Below are positions 56,622 through 64,000 of a stretch of DNA of 64,000 nucleotides, piece by piece. The DNA is taken from assembly GCF_000375545.1 (NCBI RefSeq), contig NZ_AQXF01000002.1, positions 491,830 through 555,829 on the forward strand, read 5' to 3'. Below the pieces are notes generated by a model, which had not been told where the DNA came from, ran no database searches, and saw nothing but the letters and a program-made list of their open reading frames with translations. Every line of letters begins with the position of its first letter. Position 1 is the stretch's first letter. The position numbers and the translations under genes were made by a program. Source of the DNA: Kordiimonas gwangyangensis DSM 19435 = JCM 12864. Lineage in GTDB: Bacteria; Pseudomonadota; Alphaproteobacteria; Sphingomonadales; Kordiimonadaceae.

Positions 56622-57214
56622 CGCTCAAGCTCCTTCAGCTCCGCAAGCTCGCGCTTCTTGCGTTTGCCGTAAGGCCACAGGCCAATGATGGACACGCCCA
56701 TGACAATGGCGGCGACCACAACCATCTTGTTGAAATTATCGAGCCGTTCGGGCGTCAGTTCGCGCGTACCGTCATGGATAACCCAGTAAGCCAGCGGGAA
56801 AATCGCAACCGCACCGAGCCCGAGCCAATTGTTAAGACTAACGTATTTGATCGCGGCCTCTGCCCGGTTGATTTGTAGCCTCACGAGGGAAAGCGCATTA
56901 TCATCTGGTGCACCCCACGCGTTGCGGCGCACCCAAAGGCAACCATAACCGCCGCCAAGGCTGAACAGCACGCCAAACACCCCAAACACGAGCTGCGCAT
57001 TGGATTCCGCGTCATAGATCATATAGGCAAAAACCAAAGCGCCGGCGATGCAGCAAAGCATCTCAAAGGCAGCAATGATACGCATGCGCCACCATACCAA
57101 CCGTGCATTGCGGGCAAGTTTGCCAAGGTCAACGGCGGGGCTTTCCTGCCACAAGCCTTTAAGGTCATCCCAATCCGGTTGGCCGGGGTTCATATCGTCC
57201 TTGCGGTCGCTCAT
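56597..57214 (-). CDS. membrane protein, putative anti-sigma partner
   Basis: 205 residues. Cytoplasmic N-terminus of about 45 residues (DWDDLKGLWQESP and LGKLARNARLVWWRMR), four hydrophobic segments (about 46-67, 73-90, 129-148, 165-183) and a basic, then acidic C-terminal tail. It overlaps the ECF sigma gene by 4 bp (ATGA) with GAGGAGG upstream, the standard layout for a sigma/anti-sigma pair. The sequence has no ZAS or RskA motif I recognise, so the anti-sigma role is inference from position and topology. Confidence 0.6.
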   Translation of the reverse strand: MSDRKDDMNPGQPDWDDLKGLWQESPAVDLGKLARNARLVWWRMRIIAAFEMLCCIAGALVFAYMIYDAESNAQLVFGVFGVLFSLGGGYGCLWVRRNAWGAPDDNALSLVRLQINRAEAAIKYVSLNNWLGLGAVAIFPLAYWVIHDGTRELTPERLDNFNKMVVVAAIVMGVSIIGLWPYGKRKKRELAELKELERQLLDESD

Positions 57215-57717
57215 GACACGCCTCCTCGCACGCGGGGCCCCGAAACCATGGCAAGCTTGAGAGCTTCCTTGGCGCGGGCAAAGCGCACTGTCGCATTATT
57301 TTCAGTTATTCCAAGGGCTTCGGCGATTTCACGGTGTGAGAAGCCCTCAAGCGCCAATGTTGTCACCTGACGAAGCCCTAGCGGCAGTGTTCGCACCGCA
57401 TCCAGTAGCATTGCGCGCTGCTGTTCTTTCTCAAGACTTTTTTCGGGGCCATCGGCCGCGCATGCCAGCCGCTCATCAAGTTCTGCCTTCCTTGGCAAGG
57501 AGGCCGCCTTCGCCACATGGGTCACTGCCCTGTTCTGAGCCACCCGCGCCACGAAGGCCTTCAGGCTGCCTTCGCCGCGGAACTTGGGCAGCGCCTGCCA
57601 GAGCGCAAGGGAGATTTCCTGCAGCACCTCCTGCTGCTGCGCCGGATCCGCCTCATAGGACGCCACGATCCGGCTCAGCATCGGGCCATAGTCCGAAAGT
57701 ACTGCTTTGAAATCCAC
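57211..57717 (-). CDS. ECF-type RNA polymerase sigma factor
   Basis: About 168 residues. Sigma-70 region 2 (QEVLQEISLALWQALPKFRGEG, here as LALWQALPKFRGEG, with AFVARVAQNRAVTHVAK) and region 4 helix-turn-helix (LALEGFSHREIAEALGITENNATVRFARA, core FSHREIAEALGI). I chose GTG at 57717 with GGGGGCAAG upstream; a TTG four codons earlier is possible. Overlapped by the following membrane-protein gene. It lies 21 bp after the ABC permease in the same transcript. Confidence 0.92.
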   Translation of the reverse strand: MDFKAVLSDYGPMLSRIVASYEADPAQQQEVLQEISLALWQALPKFRGEGSLKAFVARVAQNRAVTHVAKAASLPRKAELDERLACAADGPEKSLEKEQQRAMLLDAVRTLPLGLRQVTTLALEGFSHREIAEALGITENNATVRFARAKEALKLAMVSGPRVRGGVS

Positions 57718-57738
57718 CCTTGCCCCCAAGCGTTATCG

Positions 57739-58908
57739 TCAGGCGTCCGCGAGCATATGTTCGCTCGTCAGCCGTTTGACTGTCAGTGTAAGGCAAAGCG
57801 CTGTGCCGACAAGCCCTGCAATAATGGCAGACAGTGTCAGCTCGATATCCACCACGCCTGAGAAGAAGATGCTGCCAAGGCTTTCCATGTCCGAGAAAAT
57901 CGGCAGATAGTTCACAAATTCCGGCAGTTTGCTGTCGCCATATATCTTGGCGTAGCCCACCACCGCAGGCACCATCATCATCATGGACATGTAGGTCTGG
58001 CCTTCCTTGAAGCTTTTGGCGTGGATGCTGACCACAAGCTGCAGGCTGGCGACAAACATGCACAGGGTGATCATCTGGAAGATAGCAAGCATCAACCCGG
58101 GCGCCGTGACCTTGAGCGCGAAGGGCAGCATGTCCGCCGGGATCAGGTTCAAGGCAATCAGATTAACCGTCATGGTCGCGAGCGAACCGATCAGGCCAAA
58201 ACTTGCTACCATTGCCCATTTACCGAGCGTGACAGTGCCACCAGAAATGGGCAGCGCCATCAAGGACGCAAGGCTTTGCCGTTCCCGTTCACCGGCCAAG
58301 GCGTCGAGCGCTACACTGAGGCCCACCACAAAGGGTGCCAGCGTGAACAGCAGCATGACCATATTGCCCATCACCTTGTTGAGGAAACTGGCCTTGGAGA
58401 TATCCGCTGTTTGGACCTGCAGCGGTGACATCAGCCCCGTCGGGATACCGCGGGTAATCAGCCGCACGCCGGCAACCTGCTGGTTATAGGCCATGAGGGC
58501 TGCGCCAACCTTGCTACCACGCTCAGACGTGGTTTTTGAAGTCTCGTCCACATAAAGCCAGACACGGGCGGACTGACCGTTCTTCAGCCGCTCAGCATAA
58601 TCATCGGGCAGCACAATGAGCGCGTCTGCGCCTGCAGGCAACCCTGTTGGCACACCCTCGGCCTCTGCTTCGTTCACCTGAAAGCCTTCGCGCTCAAGGA
58701 ACGCGACCAAGCCAGGCGCCTCGCTCATGCCGTCAATCGCCACCAGGCTTTTAACATCAGCCGCGCGGTCATCGGCCATCAGGTAAAAGAGGAAAGCAAA
58801 CAGAAGCGGGAAACCGAAGACATAGGAAACAATGGCAATGAGCGCACGTTTGTCACGCAGCATGTCCTTCATTTCCTTACGGTAGATGGTGAAAATTGCG
58901 CGGTTCAT
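57739..58908 (-). CDS. ABC-2 type transporter permease (NatB-like)
   Basis: 389 residues. TM1 near 22-42, a large extracytoplasmic domain (about 45-180), then five hydrophobic segments including LDALAGERERQSLASLMALP, the ABC-2 motif that couples to the ATPase. This architecture is that of NatB/YhgE-type exporters. AAAGGAAC precedes the ATG, which overlaps the ATPase stop by 4 bp (ATGA). Confidence 0.9.
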   Translation of the reverse strand: MNRAIFTIYRKEMKDMLRDKRALIAIVSYVFGFPLLFAFLFYLMADDRAADVKSLVAIDGMSEAPGLVAFLEREGFQVNEAEAEGVPTGLPAGADALIVLPDDYAERLKNGQSARVWLYVDETSKTTSERGSKVGAALMAYNQQVAGVRLITRGIPTGLMSPLQVQTADISKASFLNKVMGNMVMLLFTLAPFVVGLSVALDALAGERERQSLASLMALPISGGTVTLGKWAMVASFGLIGSLATMTVNLIALNLIPADMLPFALKVTAPGLMLAIFQMITLCMFVASLQLVVSIHAKSFKEGQTYMSMMMMVPAVVGYAKIYGDSKLPEFVNYLPIFSDMESLGSIFFSGVVDIELTLSAIIAGLVGTALCLTLTVKRLTSEHMLADA

Positions 58909-59657
58909 GCCACGTTCCTTTCCGTTTTTCCGGTACTGATGGCAGCGTTTGTGAGTGCGACAAACGCTTCTTCAAGGTTTGGTTGTTTGCTGGCTTCCAC
59001 GAGCGATTTCGGGCTGCCATCAGCACAGACCACACCTTCGGCTACCATCACCACATGGTCCGAAAGCACCTCAACCTCCGCCATGACGTGGGAAGACAGC
59101 AGCACACAGTGCCCTTCCGCCTTCAAGCCCAGCAGGATTTCGCGAAGCAGCCTGATGCTCATCACATCAAGCCCGCGTGTTGGTTCATCAAGCACTATAT
59201 TCTTGGGCCGGTGCACGATGGCACCCGCAAGCGCCACCTTCATGCGCTGGCCCTGGCTGAAGCCTTCCGTCCTACGGTCAAGGATGTCTTCCATGTGCAG
59301 AAGACGTGTGACCTCTTCCACCGCTTTGTCGCGCTCTGTGCCTCGAAGGCCCTGCAATTCAGCGAAATATCCGATATGCTCTCGTGTCGTCAGCCGGGTA
59401 TAGAGGCCAAACTGGTCAGGAAACACACCGAGGCGCGCTTGTGCCGCAAGCGGGTTTTGCGTCACGTCAATGCCGTCAACGGTCACAGTGCCTTTTGTAG
59501 GCTTCAAGAGCCCGGCAACCGCACGGAGCGTGGTGGACTTGCCGGAGCCATTGGCGCCCAGAAGCGTCGTGATCATGCCGTCTTCTGCAGTGAAGCTGAC
59601 AGCGCGCACGGCCTGAACGGTACCAAAATTCTTGGCTATATTGTTAATCTCAATCAT
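58905..59657 (-). CDS. ABC transporter ATP-binding protein (NatA-like)
   Basis: 250 residues. Walker A GANGSGKST, Q-loop FPDQFGLY, signature FSQGQRM (in place of LSGGQ), Walker B NIVLDEPTRGLD and His in LLSSHVMAEVE. NatA-type ATPase for the permease encoded next. GGGGGCGG precedes the ATG. The exported compound is unknown: sodium in the original NatAB, but small lipids or peptides in relatives. Confidence 0.93.
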   Translation of the reverse strand: MIEINNIAKNFGTVQAVRAVSFTAEDGMITTLLGANGSGKSTTLRAVAGLLKPTKGTVTVDGIDVTQNPLAAQARLGVFPDQFGLYTRLTTREHIGYFAELQGLRGTERDKAVEEVTRLLHMEDILDRRTEGFSQGQRMKVALAGAIVHRPKNIVLDEPTRGLDVMSIRLLREILLGLKAEGHCVLLSSHVMAEVEVLSDHVVMVAEGVVCADGSPKSLVEASKQPNLEEAFVALTNAAISTGKTERNVA

Positions 59658-59667
59658 CGCCGCCCCC

Positions 59668-61110
59668 TTATTTCACGTTGCCATTGATACCAACCGCAAG
59701 CGGCAGGCGTTTAAGATGGGTGAAACAACTTTCGTCCAGCGCGTTTACATCCAAGGTCTCGACAAACTGTTTCATCACCTCTGGCATACAAGCGATATGG
59801 CCGGTGTTGTGGCCAGTGCCCGGCACAATGATGTGACGACCATTCGGAAAGCCCTGCACAAAGTGCTCGCCCATTGATGGCGGTGTAACCGGGTCAAGGT
59901 TGCCGGAGAGCACAAGTGCGGGCACATCGCTTGAAATTGGCGTCAGGGCGTCGGCCATCGCCGGCTCAGACGTCCAGCCTTTGCAACCCGCACTCCAGTA
60001 CTGATAATAGCTATCCCCTGCAAAGCTACCTTCGGCTGCCTTGAGCGCCTGCTCATCACTCAACCGCGGTACTTCGTCGCCGCACAGCAGCGAATAGGTC
60101 GCGCCCAGATACATGGTGTCAGACACCGCAGTACCGCTGAACAAAGATGCCACGAGCGGCGCAAGGTCACCGTTCATCGCCTTGTCGACGACGAGCGGTA
60201 CATAGGTAGTGTTGTCAGCCGTATAAAACGAGCCACGCAGCGCCTCGACGACAAAACCGAACATCATGGTCATCTCAAGCGGTTCACCGCTCAAGGGATC
60301 ATGCCCTTCGAACTTCAAGCCACCTTCTTTTGCCTTCGCCATCAGGGCATCGACATCTGCCTCGAAGTTCGGGAAACGCTCAGCGCATGCGGGGGACTGC
60401 GCGCAGTCCTCAGCGATCATATGTTTGGCGCGTTCAGCGCTTGCAGGTGCGGTTTCAAACAGGGAGACATCAGGCGGCAGAACGCCATCTACAATGATGC
60501 TGCGTACGCGTTCAGGATAGCGGCGCAGGTAAAGCGCCACGGTACGCGTACCATATGACCCACCCCAGAGATTGAGCGCAGGATATCCCAGATGCGCCCG
60601 CACTTCCTCGGCGTCCCGCACCACATTTTCCATAGTGATGAAGCGCACATCCATAGGCGCATTCTCACGGCATTGGGCAGCAATCGCCGACATTTCTTCA
60701 AGCGTTTCCGGCAGTTGATCGCCGTCACAGCGCACGCCGGAGGAGCGGCCGGTACCGCGCTGGTCCAAAAGCACAATGTCGCGTTTGGTACGGATGGGAT
60801 CAAACGCCAACCGGACCAGCATGCCATAATCACCCGCTGCTTGGCCGGGGCCACCGGCAAAGACAAAAAACGGGTCTTCGGCAGGGTTACTGGAAAGGGC
60901 GGGTACAATGGTGGCATGCACGGTAATGGTACCACTTTCCGGATTTGCGTAATCCAGCGGTACATCAAAACTGGTGCACTTCACTTTTTCCTTAAGGCCC
61001 GAAAGGTAACAGGGTTCAAACCCTGCCCCCTCTTCAGCCTTGGACGGGGCACTCAGGGCGGCCAGTCCAAGGCCGAGGGCTGCTGTCGCTACTCGGCTTA
61101 TATTTTTCAA
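59668..61110 (-). CDS. exported alpha/beta hydrolase, S33/TAP-like peptidase family
   Basis: 480 residues. Signal peptide about 1-25 (ALSAPSKAEE), so the enzyme is periplasmic or secreted. Oxyanion loop FAGGPGQAAGD, LLDQRGTGRSSG, nucleophile Ser185 in WGGSYGTRT, acid in LVLSGNLDPVTPP and His in GTGHNTGHI, with the TAP-like C-terminus. Family enzymes release N-terminal residues or tripeptides, but small esters are also known. TTG start with GAGGAGAG. First gene of the ABC/sigma operon, 10 bp before natA-like gene. Confidence 0.9.
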   Translation of the reverse strand: MKNISRVATAALGLGLAALSAPSKAEEGAGFEPCYLSGLKEKVKCTSFDVPLDYANPESGTITVHATIVPALSSNPAEDPFFVFAGGPGQAAGDYGMLVRLAFDPIRTKRDIVLLDQRGTGRSSGVRCDGDQLPETLEEMSAIAAQCRENAPMDVRFITMENVVRDAEEVRAHLGYPALNLWGGSYGTRTVALYLRRYPERVRSIIVDGVLPPDVSLFETAPASAERAKHMIAEDCAQSPACAERFPNFEADVDALMAKAKEGGLKFEGHDPLSGEPLEMTMMFGFVVEALRGSFYTADNTTYVPLVVDKAMNGDLAPLVASLFSGTAVSDTMYLGATYSLLCGDEVPRLSDEQALKAAEGSFAGDSYYQYWSAGCKGWTSEPAMADALTPISSDVPALVLSGNLDPVTPPSMGEHFVQGFPNGRHIIVPGTGHNTGHIACMPEVMKQFVETLDVNALDESCFTHLKRLPLAVGINGNVK

Positions 61111-61224
61111 AGGTCTCTCCTCTCGAACTTGCGTTCTCAGAACCTACAGTCCGGGATGCCGGAAAAACCTTACAAAAAATTTTCTCCTTTTCTTCAAACC
61201 GCTGAAAACACTGGTTCGCCGCGC

Positions 61225-63237
61225 CTAGTGCCGCCGCTCGGCCACACGGCCAGAAAGCACATCATCCTTGAGGCGCCCGGCGACTTCATTGAGATGGTCG
61301 AACCTGTGCTCAAAAGTGCCCGTGCCTTGGGTGACGGAACGCAACTCAATGATCAGGTCCTGCATCTCGGACGCTGGCATCTGCGCATCGATCACGTCCC
61401 AGCCTGGCCAGCCGGTACGGGCGTCGAACCCCATGATCTGCCCTCGCCGCGTTGTGATCATCGCATTGATTTTCGCCATATGGGGGGACGGCGCCATCAC
61501 ACGCACATGCTCAATGGGTTCCAGCAGCACCGGCTCGCAGCCCGGCAGCGCATCCGCCATCGCCATCCGCCCCGCCATCTTGAACGCCATGTCCGAACTA
61601 TCCACGCTGTGTGCCTGACCATCCTTCAGGGTGACAGATACATCCACGACCGGGAAACCAAGCGGACCCTGTTTCAGATAGTCTTTCACCCCGGCTTCCA
61701 CGCTGGTGATATATTGTTTGGGTATGGAGCCACCGTGGATTTTCTCTTCAAACTCGAAACCCTGCCCAAGCTCACGCGGTTTCACCTCAATCACCACGTC
61801 ACCAAACTGGCCGTGCCCGCCGGACTGTTTCTTGTAACGCGAATGCTGTATTCGGGCCTTGCGAATGGTCTCCTTGTAGGGAATACGCGGGAAGGAGAAG
61901 CGTACATTGACCCCGTATTTGTCTGTGAGCCTTGAGCGTGCGGTGCGCATGTGGATTTCACCCTGCCCCCACAGCAGCAACTGCCCGGTGTCCTCGCGGT
62001 GCTCCACCTCAAATGACGGGTCTTCCTCCAGAAGCTTGGTGAGTGCTTCAGAAAGTTTGGCTTCGTCCTTACGGTCCGGCACCTCAATCGATTGGGCATA
62101 TACCGCAGGCAAGCGCTCAGGCCGCGGTGCGCCCGTGCCGCCGATGGTGTCACCGGTGCCCGCCCCTTCAAGCCGGGCTATCGCTACCAGATCACCCGCC
62201 TGTGCCTTCGTGCATTTTTTGAGCTCAGGACCATTGATGCTGAAAAGACCACTGATGCGCGCGTCGCCCACCGAGGTGCCATCCGACAGGCCGCCCTTGA
62301 TGACACGCGCGAATGACAGTTTGCCCATATGCGGCACATATTTGGTTTTGAGGATATAGGCGGCTGCGTCACCTGCTTTTGTTGGCATCATGCGTTCTGC
62401 AGCCATGCCGAAGTCCGGCATTTCATGGCGAAGCGCCTTCATCAGCCGCCGGATGCCATATGAATTGAGCGCACTTCCCATCAGCACGGGCATGATATTG
62501 CCCGCGCGCAGGTCCGTCGCCAGGTCATGGAATATCTCCTCAGAAGACGGGTCGATGTCATCAAGTAGTTCTTCCATCAGGTCGTCGTGGAAATCGGCGA
62601 GGCGCTCCATCATCTCGAACCGGTCATCCTTGACCTGCTCGACAAAACTGTCCGCTGTTTTGGTGATCTCGCGGCTGCCATCGGTGCCGTAGCGGTACGC
62701 GCGGCGTGACGCGAGGTCGACAAAACCGCTGATCTGCCCCTCGTCCCTGATCGGCACATGCCTGAGCACGCACGGCAGCGCGCTCACCTCATCAAGCGCG
62801 GCCGCAAGGTCACGGATATGCACATTGCTGTGGTCAATCTTGTTGATGAACAACAGGTGGGGGATGTCGTCGGCTTCAAGTTCATGCAGGAGCGGGCTTA
62901 ACGCCTGTATCTTGTCCGGCTCAGGCTCTGCCACCACCACAGCCACATCAACCGCGTGAACGGCGTTGCGCATTTCCTGCAAGAGCTCAATCGAGCCCGG
63001 ACAATCCACAAAGATATAGCGGTCACCGAGGTATTCAGCCTCCGCCACATTGATATCAACACCCATCGACAGCATCTTTGCTTCAATGCTGTCGTCAGCA
63101 AAAACCCGCTCACCATTCGTGCGGCGGCGGGTTGTGTTTGTCATAAAAAGAATATTTTCAAGGAGCGTGGTTTTTCCGCTCGAATAGGGGCCCACGAGCG
63201 CTACCACCCGCGGGCTTGTCTGTGTGCCACTGGTCAT
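61225..63237 (-). CDS. EF-G-like translational GTPase with altered switch motifs
   Basis: About 670 residues with the full EF-G domain order: G domain (P-loop GPYSSGKTT, NKIDH), domain II, III, IV (RKARIQHSRYKKQSGGHGQFG, core KKQSGGHGQFGDV) and V (VLLEPIEHVRVMAP). The G3 motif reads DCPGSIEL where EF-G has DTPGHVDF, so the catalytic His is Ser, and the switch I Arg-Gly-Ile-Thr is replaced by MGVDINV. This is a FusA2-like paralogue, not the main EF-G. Start at 63237 follows GGAGG; the longer frame start at 63267 overlaps it. Function in translation or stress unknown. Confidence 0.9.
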   Translation of the reverse strand: MTSGTQTSPRVVALVGPYSSGKTTLLENILFMTNTTRRRTNGERVFADDSIEAKMLSMGVDINVAEAEYLGDRYIFVDCPGSIELLQEMRNAVHAVDVAVVVAEPEPDKIQALSPLLHELEADDIPHLLFINKIDHSNVHIRDLAAALDEVSALPCVLRHVPIRDEGQISGFVDLASRRAYRYGTDGSREITKTADSFVEQVKDDRFEMMERLADFHDDLMEELLDDIDPSSEEIFHDLATDLRAGNIMPVLMGSALNSYGIRRLMKALRHEMPDFGMAAERMMPTKAGDAAAYILKTKYVPHMGKLSFARVIKGGLSDGTSVGDARISGLFSINGPELKKCTKAQAGDLVAIARLEGAGTGDTIGGTGAPRPERLPAVYAQSIEVPDRKDEAKLSEALTKLLEEDPSFEVEHREDTGQLLLWGQGEIHMRTARSRLTDKYGVNVRFSFPRIPYKETIRKARIQHSRYKKQSGGHGQFGDVVIEVKPRELGQGFEFEEKIHGGSIPKQYITSVEAGVKDYLKQGPLGFPVVDVSVTLKDGQAHSVDSSDMAFKMAGRMAMADALPGCEPVLLEPIEHVRVMAPSPHMAKINAMITTRRGQIMGFDARTGWPGWDVIDAQMPASEMQDLIIELRSVTQGTGTFEHRFDHLNEVAGRLKDDVLSGRVAERRH

Positions 63238-63574
63238 CTTTACCTCCGTCCCTTGGTTGCATTTCATGGCTGGCGGAACACTGTTCCACCACTCAACCGG
63301 GCGCAGGCATGGGTGTGCTTTTTCAAGCGGACAGCTACAAGCGTATCAAACCGACGTGGAATTGCAAAAAGCGGAACAAGATTTTGAAAACAGCCACGTA
63401 AGAGTTTGAAATATATAAGAACAGCAAATTCATGATTTCCTGCCCGTGTCTGCATTTCATTAGGAAATGTAATGGCACGAGTCGTAAAATATAGACTGGC
63501 GGGCCCCGCCTCGCAGGTTGATATTGCACTGCAACATGGCTATCTAGGAGGCATGTCAAAGATGAGGGAAGATC
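63238..63574. other. intergenic region upstream of HMG-CoA-lyase-like gene
   Basis: 337 bp, divergent promoters expected for the EF-G-like gene and the lyase. A small GC hairpin GGCGG-GCC-CCGCC lies at 63498-63510. No -35/-10 pair or leucine-catabolism regulator site could be assigned by eye, and no gene is recognised. Confidence 0.4.
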
Positions 63575-64000
63575 ATGGCTGAACACCGGGCAGAAAATCG
63601 CACTGTTGAAATTGTCGAAGTCGGCGCCCGTGATGGTCTGCAAAATGAGAAAGTTCATTTCTCGACTGAACAGAAGCTCACCCTCATCACCCGCGCGATG
63701 GACGCGGGCCTCAAGCGCCTTGAAGTCGCAAGTTTTGTACACCCCAAACTCGTACCTCAAATGGCGGACGCCGAAGCGGTGATTGCGGGCCTGCCAGACA
63801 TCAAGGATGTGGAATATGTCGGCCTCGTGCTCAACAAACGCGGCTACCTGCGCGCGCTCGAGACCCGCGCCGGCAACAAACGCGGCGTTGATGAGGTCGG
63901 CTGCGTAGCCACGGCGTCCAACACTTTCGGCGAGAAGAACCAGGGTCAGACGCGGGACGAATCCGTTGAAGTCTCCAAAGAGATCATCAAGCTCGCCAAG
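63575..64000 (+). CDS. hydroxymethylglutaryl-CoA lyase (partial, runs off window)
   Basis: First 142 residues. Cleaves HMG-CoA to acetoacetate and acetyl-CoA in leucine breakdown. The TIM-barrel start VEIVEVGARDGLQNEKV carries the Arg-Asp that binds substrate and metal, followed by LEVASFVHPKLVPQMADAE. AGGGAAG precedes the ATG. The C-terminal Cys loop lies beyond the window, so activity cannot be confirmed. No liu genes are seen next to it inside the window. Confidence 0.93.
   Translation, partial: MAEHRAENRTVEIVEVGARDGLQNEKVHFSTEQKLTLITRAMDAGLKRLEVASFVHPKLVPQMADAEAVIAGLPDIKDVEYVGLVLNKRGYLRALETRAGNKRGVDEVGCVATASNTFGEKNQGQTRDESVEVSKEIIKLAK

Noticed and set aside
60592-61935. Plus-strand open frame of 447 codons
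   Set aside because: Crosses antisense to the S33 hydrolase and the EF-G-like gene, both with intact motifs; no domain in the plus-strand frame.
63335-63760. Minus-strand open frame of 141 codons overlapping the lyase start
   Set aside because: Half of it is antisense to the conserved N-terminus of the HMG-CoA lyase; no ribosome site or domain.
1-64000. Mobile elements, prophage, CRISPR, rRNA or tRNA genes
   Set aside because: No transposase, integrase, repeat array, tRNA cloverleaf or rRNA stretch was seen on reading; a dedicated RNA scan would settle tRNAs and small RNAs.

Overview
The window reads as a chromosomal segment of an alphaproteobacterium. Support comes from the gene order xseB-ispA-dxs-tlyA-TrmA/RlmD-type methyltransferase, a DUF2336 protein, NADH-type FabI next to AroC, a fused MnmC, many acyl-CoA dehydrogenases and short-chain dehydrogenases (SDRs), and a moderately high G+C with dense operons. 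A marine, lipid-degrading lineage such as Kordiimonadales would fit, but this is inference and the genus cannot be fixed from the sequence. No rRNA, tRNA, CRISPR array, transposase, integrase or phage gene was seen.

Layout. 1-1432: a minus-strand unit of two small His/Cys-containing exported proteins and the N-terminal third of a ZnuD-like TonB receptor, preceded by a Zur-like operator. 1471-9379: an orphan hybrid histidine kinase, a lipid trio (patatin-type lipase, acyl-CoA ligase, SDR), and an isolated pair of NDP-hexose 2,3-dehydratase and family 2 glycosyltransferase. 9462-19272: a nine-gene minus-strand beta-oxidation operon that carries its own ligase, three acyl-CoA dehydrogenases (two forming a probable heteromer), MaoC hydratase, MFE2-type dehydrogenase and thiolase. 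19538-22746: MATE exporter, class II aldolase and TesB thioesterase on the plus strand, closed by a terminator. 22755-29521: a methyltransferase-like protein, then a six-gene operon for alcohol and aldehyde oxidation with a hot-dog thioesterase, two SDRs and an ACAD10/11-type kinase.

29564-46645: chemoreceptor; pdxH divergent from a dnaJ-type gene and yihY; fabI-aroC; a membrane LytTR regulator divergent from a MipA-type porin; a DUF2306 protein; an alpha/beta hydrolase; the isoprenoid and RNA-modification operon xseB-ispA-dxs-tlyA-RlmD type; and an MBL hydrolase. 46673-56621: large DmdC-type acyl-CoA dehydrogenase, Sua5, FAD-linked oxidase, acyltransferase, class V PLP enzyme, DUF2336 protein, gamma-carbonic anhydrase and mnmC. 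56597-61110: a tightly packed operon of a secreted S33-type hydrolase, a NatAB-like ABC exporter, an ECF sigma factor and a membrane protein that may be its anti-sigma. 61225-64000: an atypical EF-G-like GTPase and the start of an HMG-CoA-lyase gene.

How it works together. The 9-29 kb region looks like a catabolic block: alcohol and aldehyde dehydrogenases feed acids to CoA ligases; a peroxisome-like set (ACAD, MaoC, MFE2-type SDR, thiolase) shortens them; TesB and hot-dog thioesterases release acids; and a separated ACAD11-type dehydrogenase and kinase pair suggests an ability to process 4-hydroxyacyl-CoAs. The substrate cannot be read from sequence. The least explained units are the NDP-hexose dehydratase/glycosyltransferase pair, the ECF-sigma/ABC/hydrolase operon, the Zur-like unit of small metal-motif proteins, and the EF-G-like GTPase with altered switch motifs.
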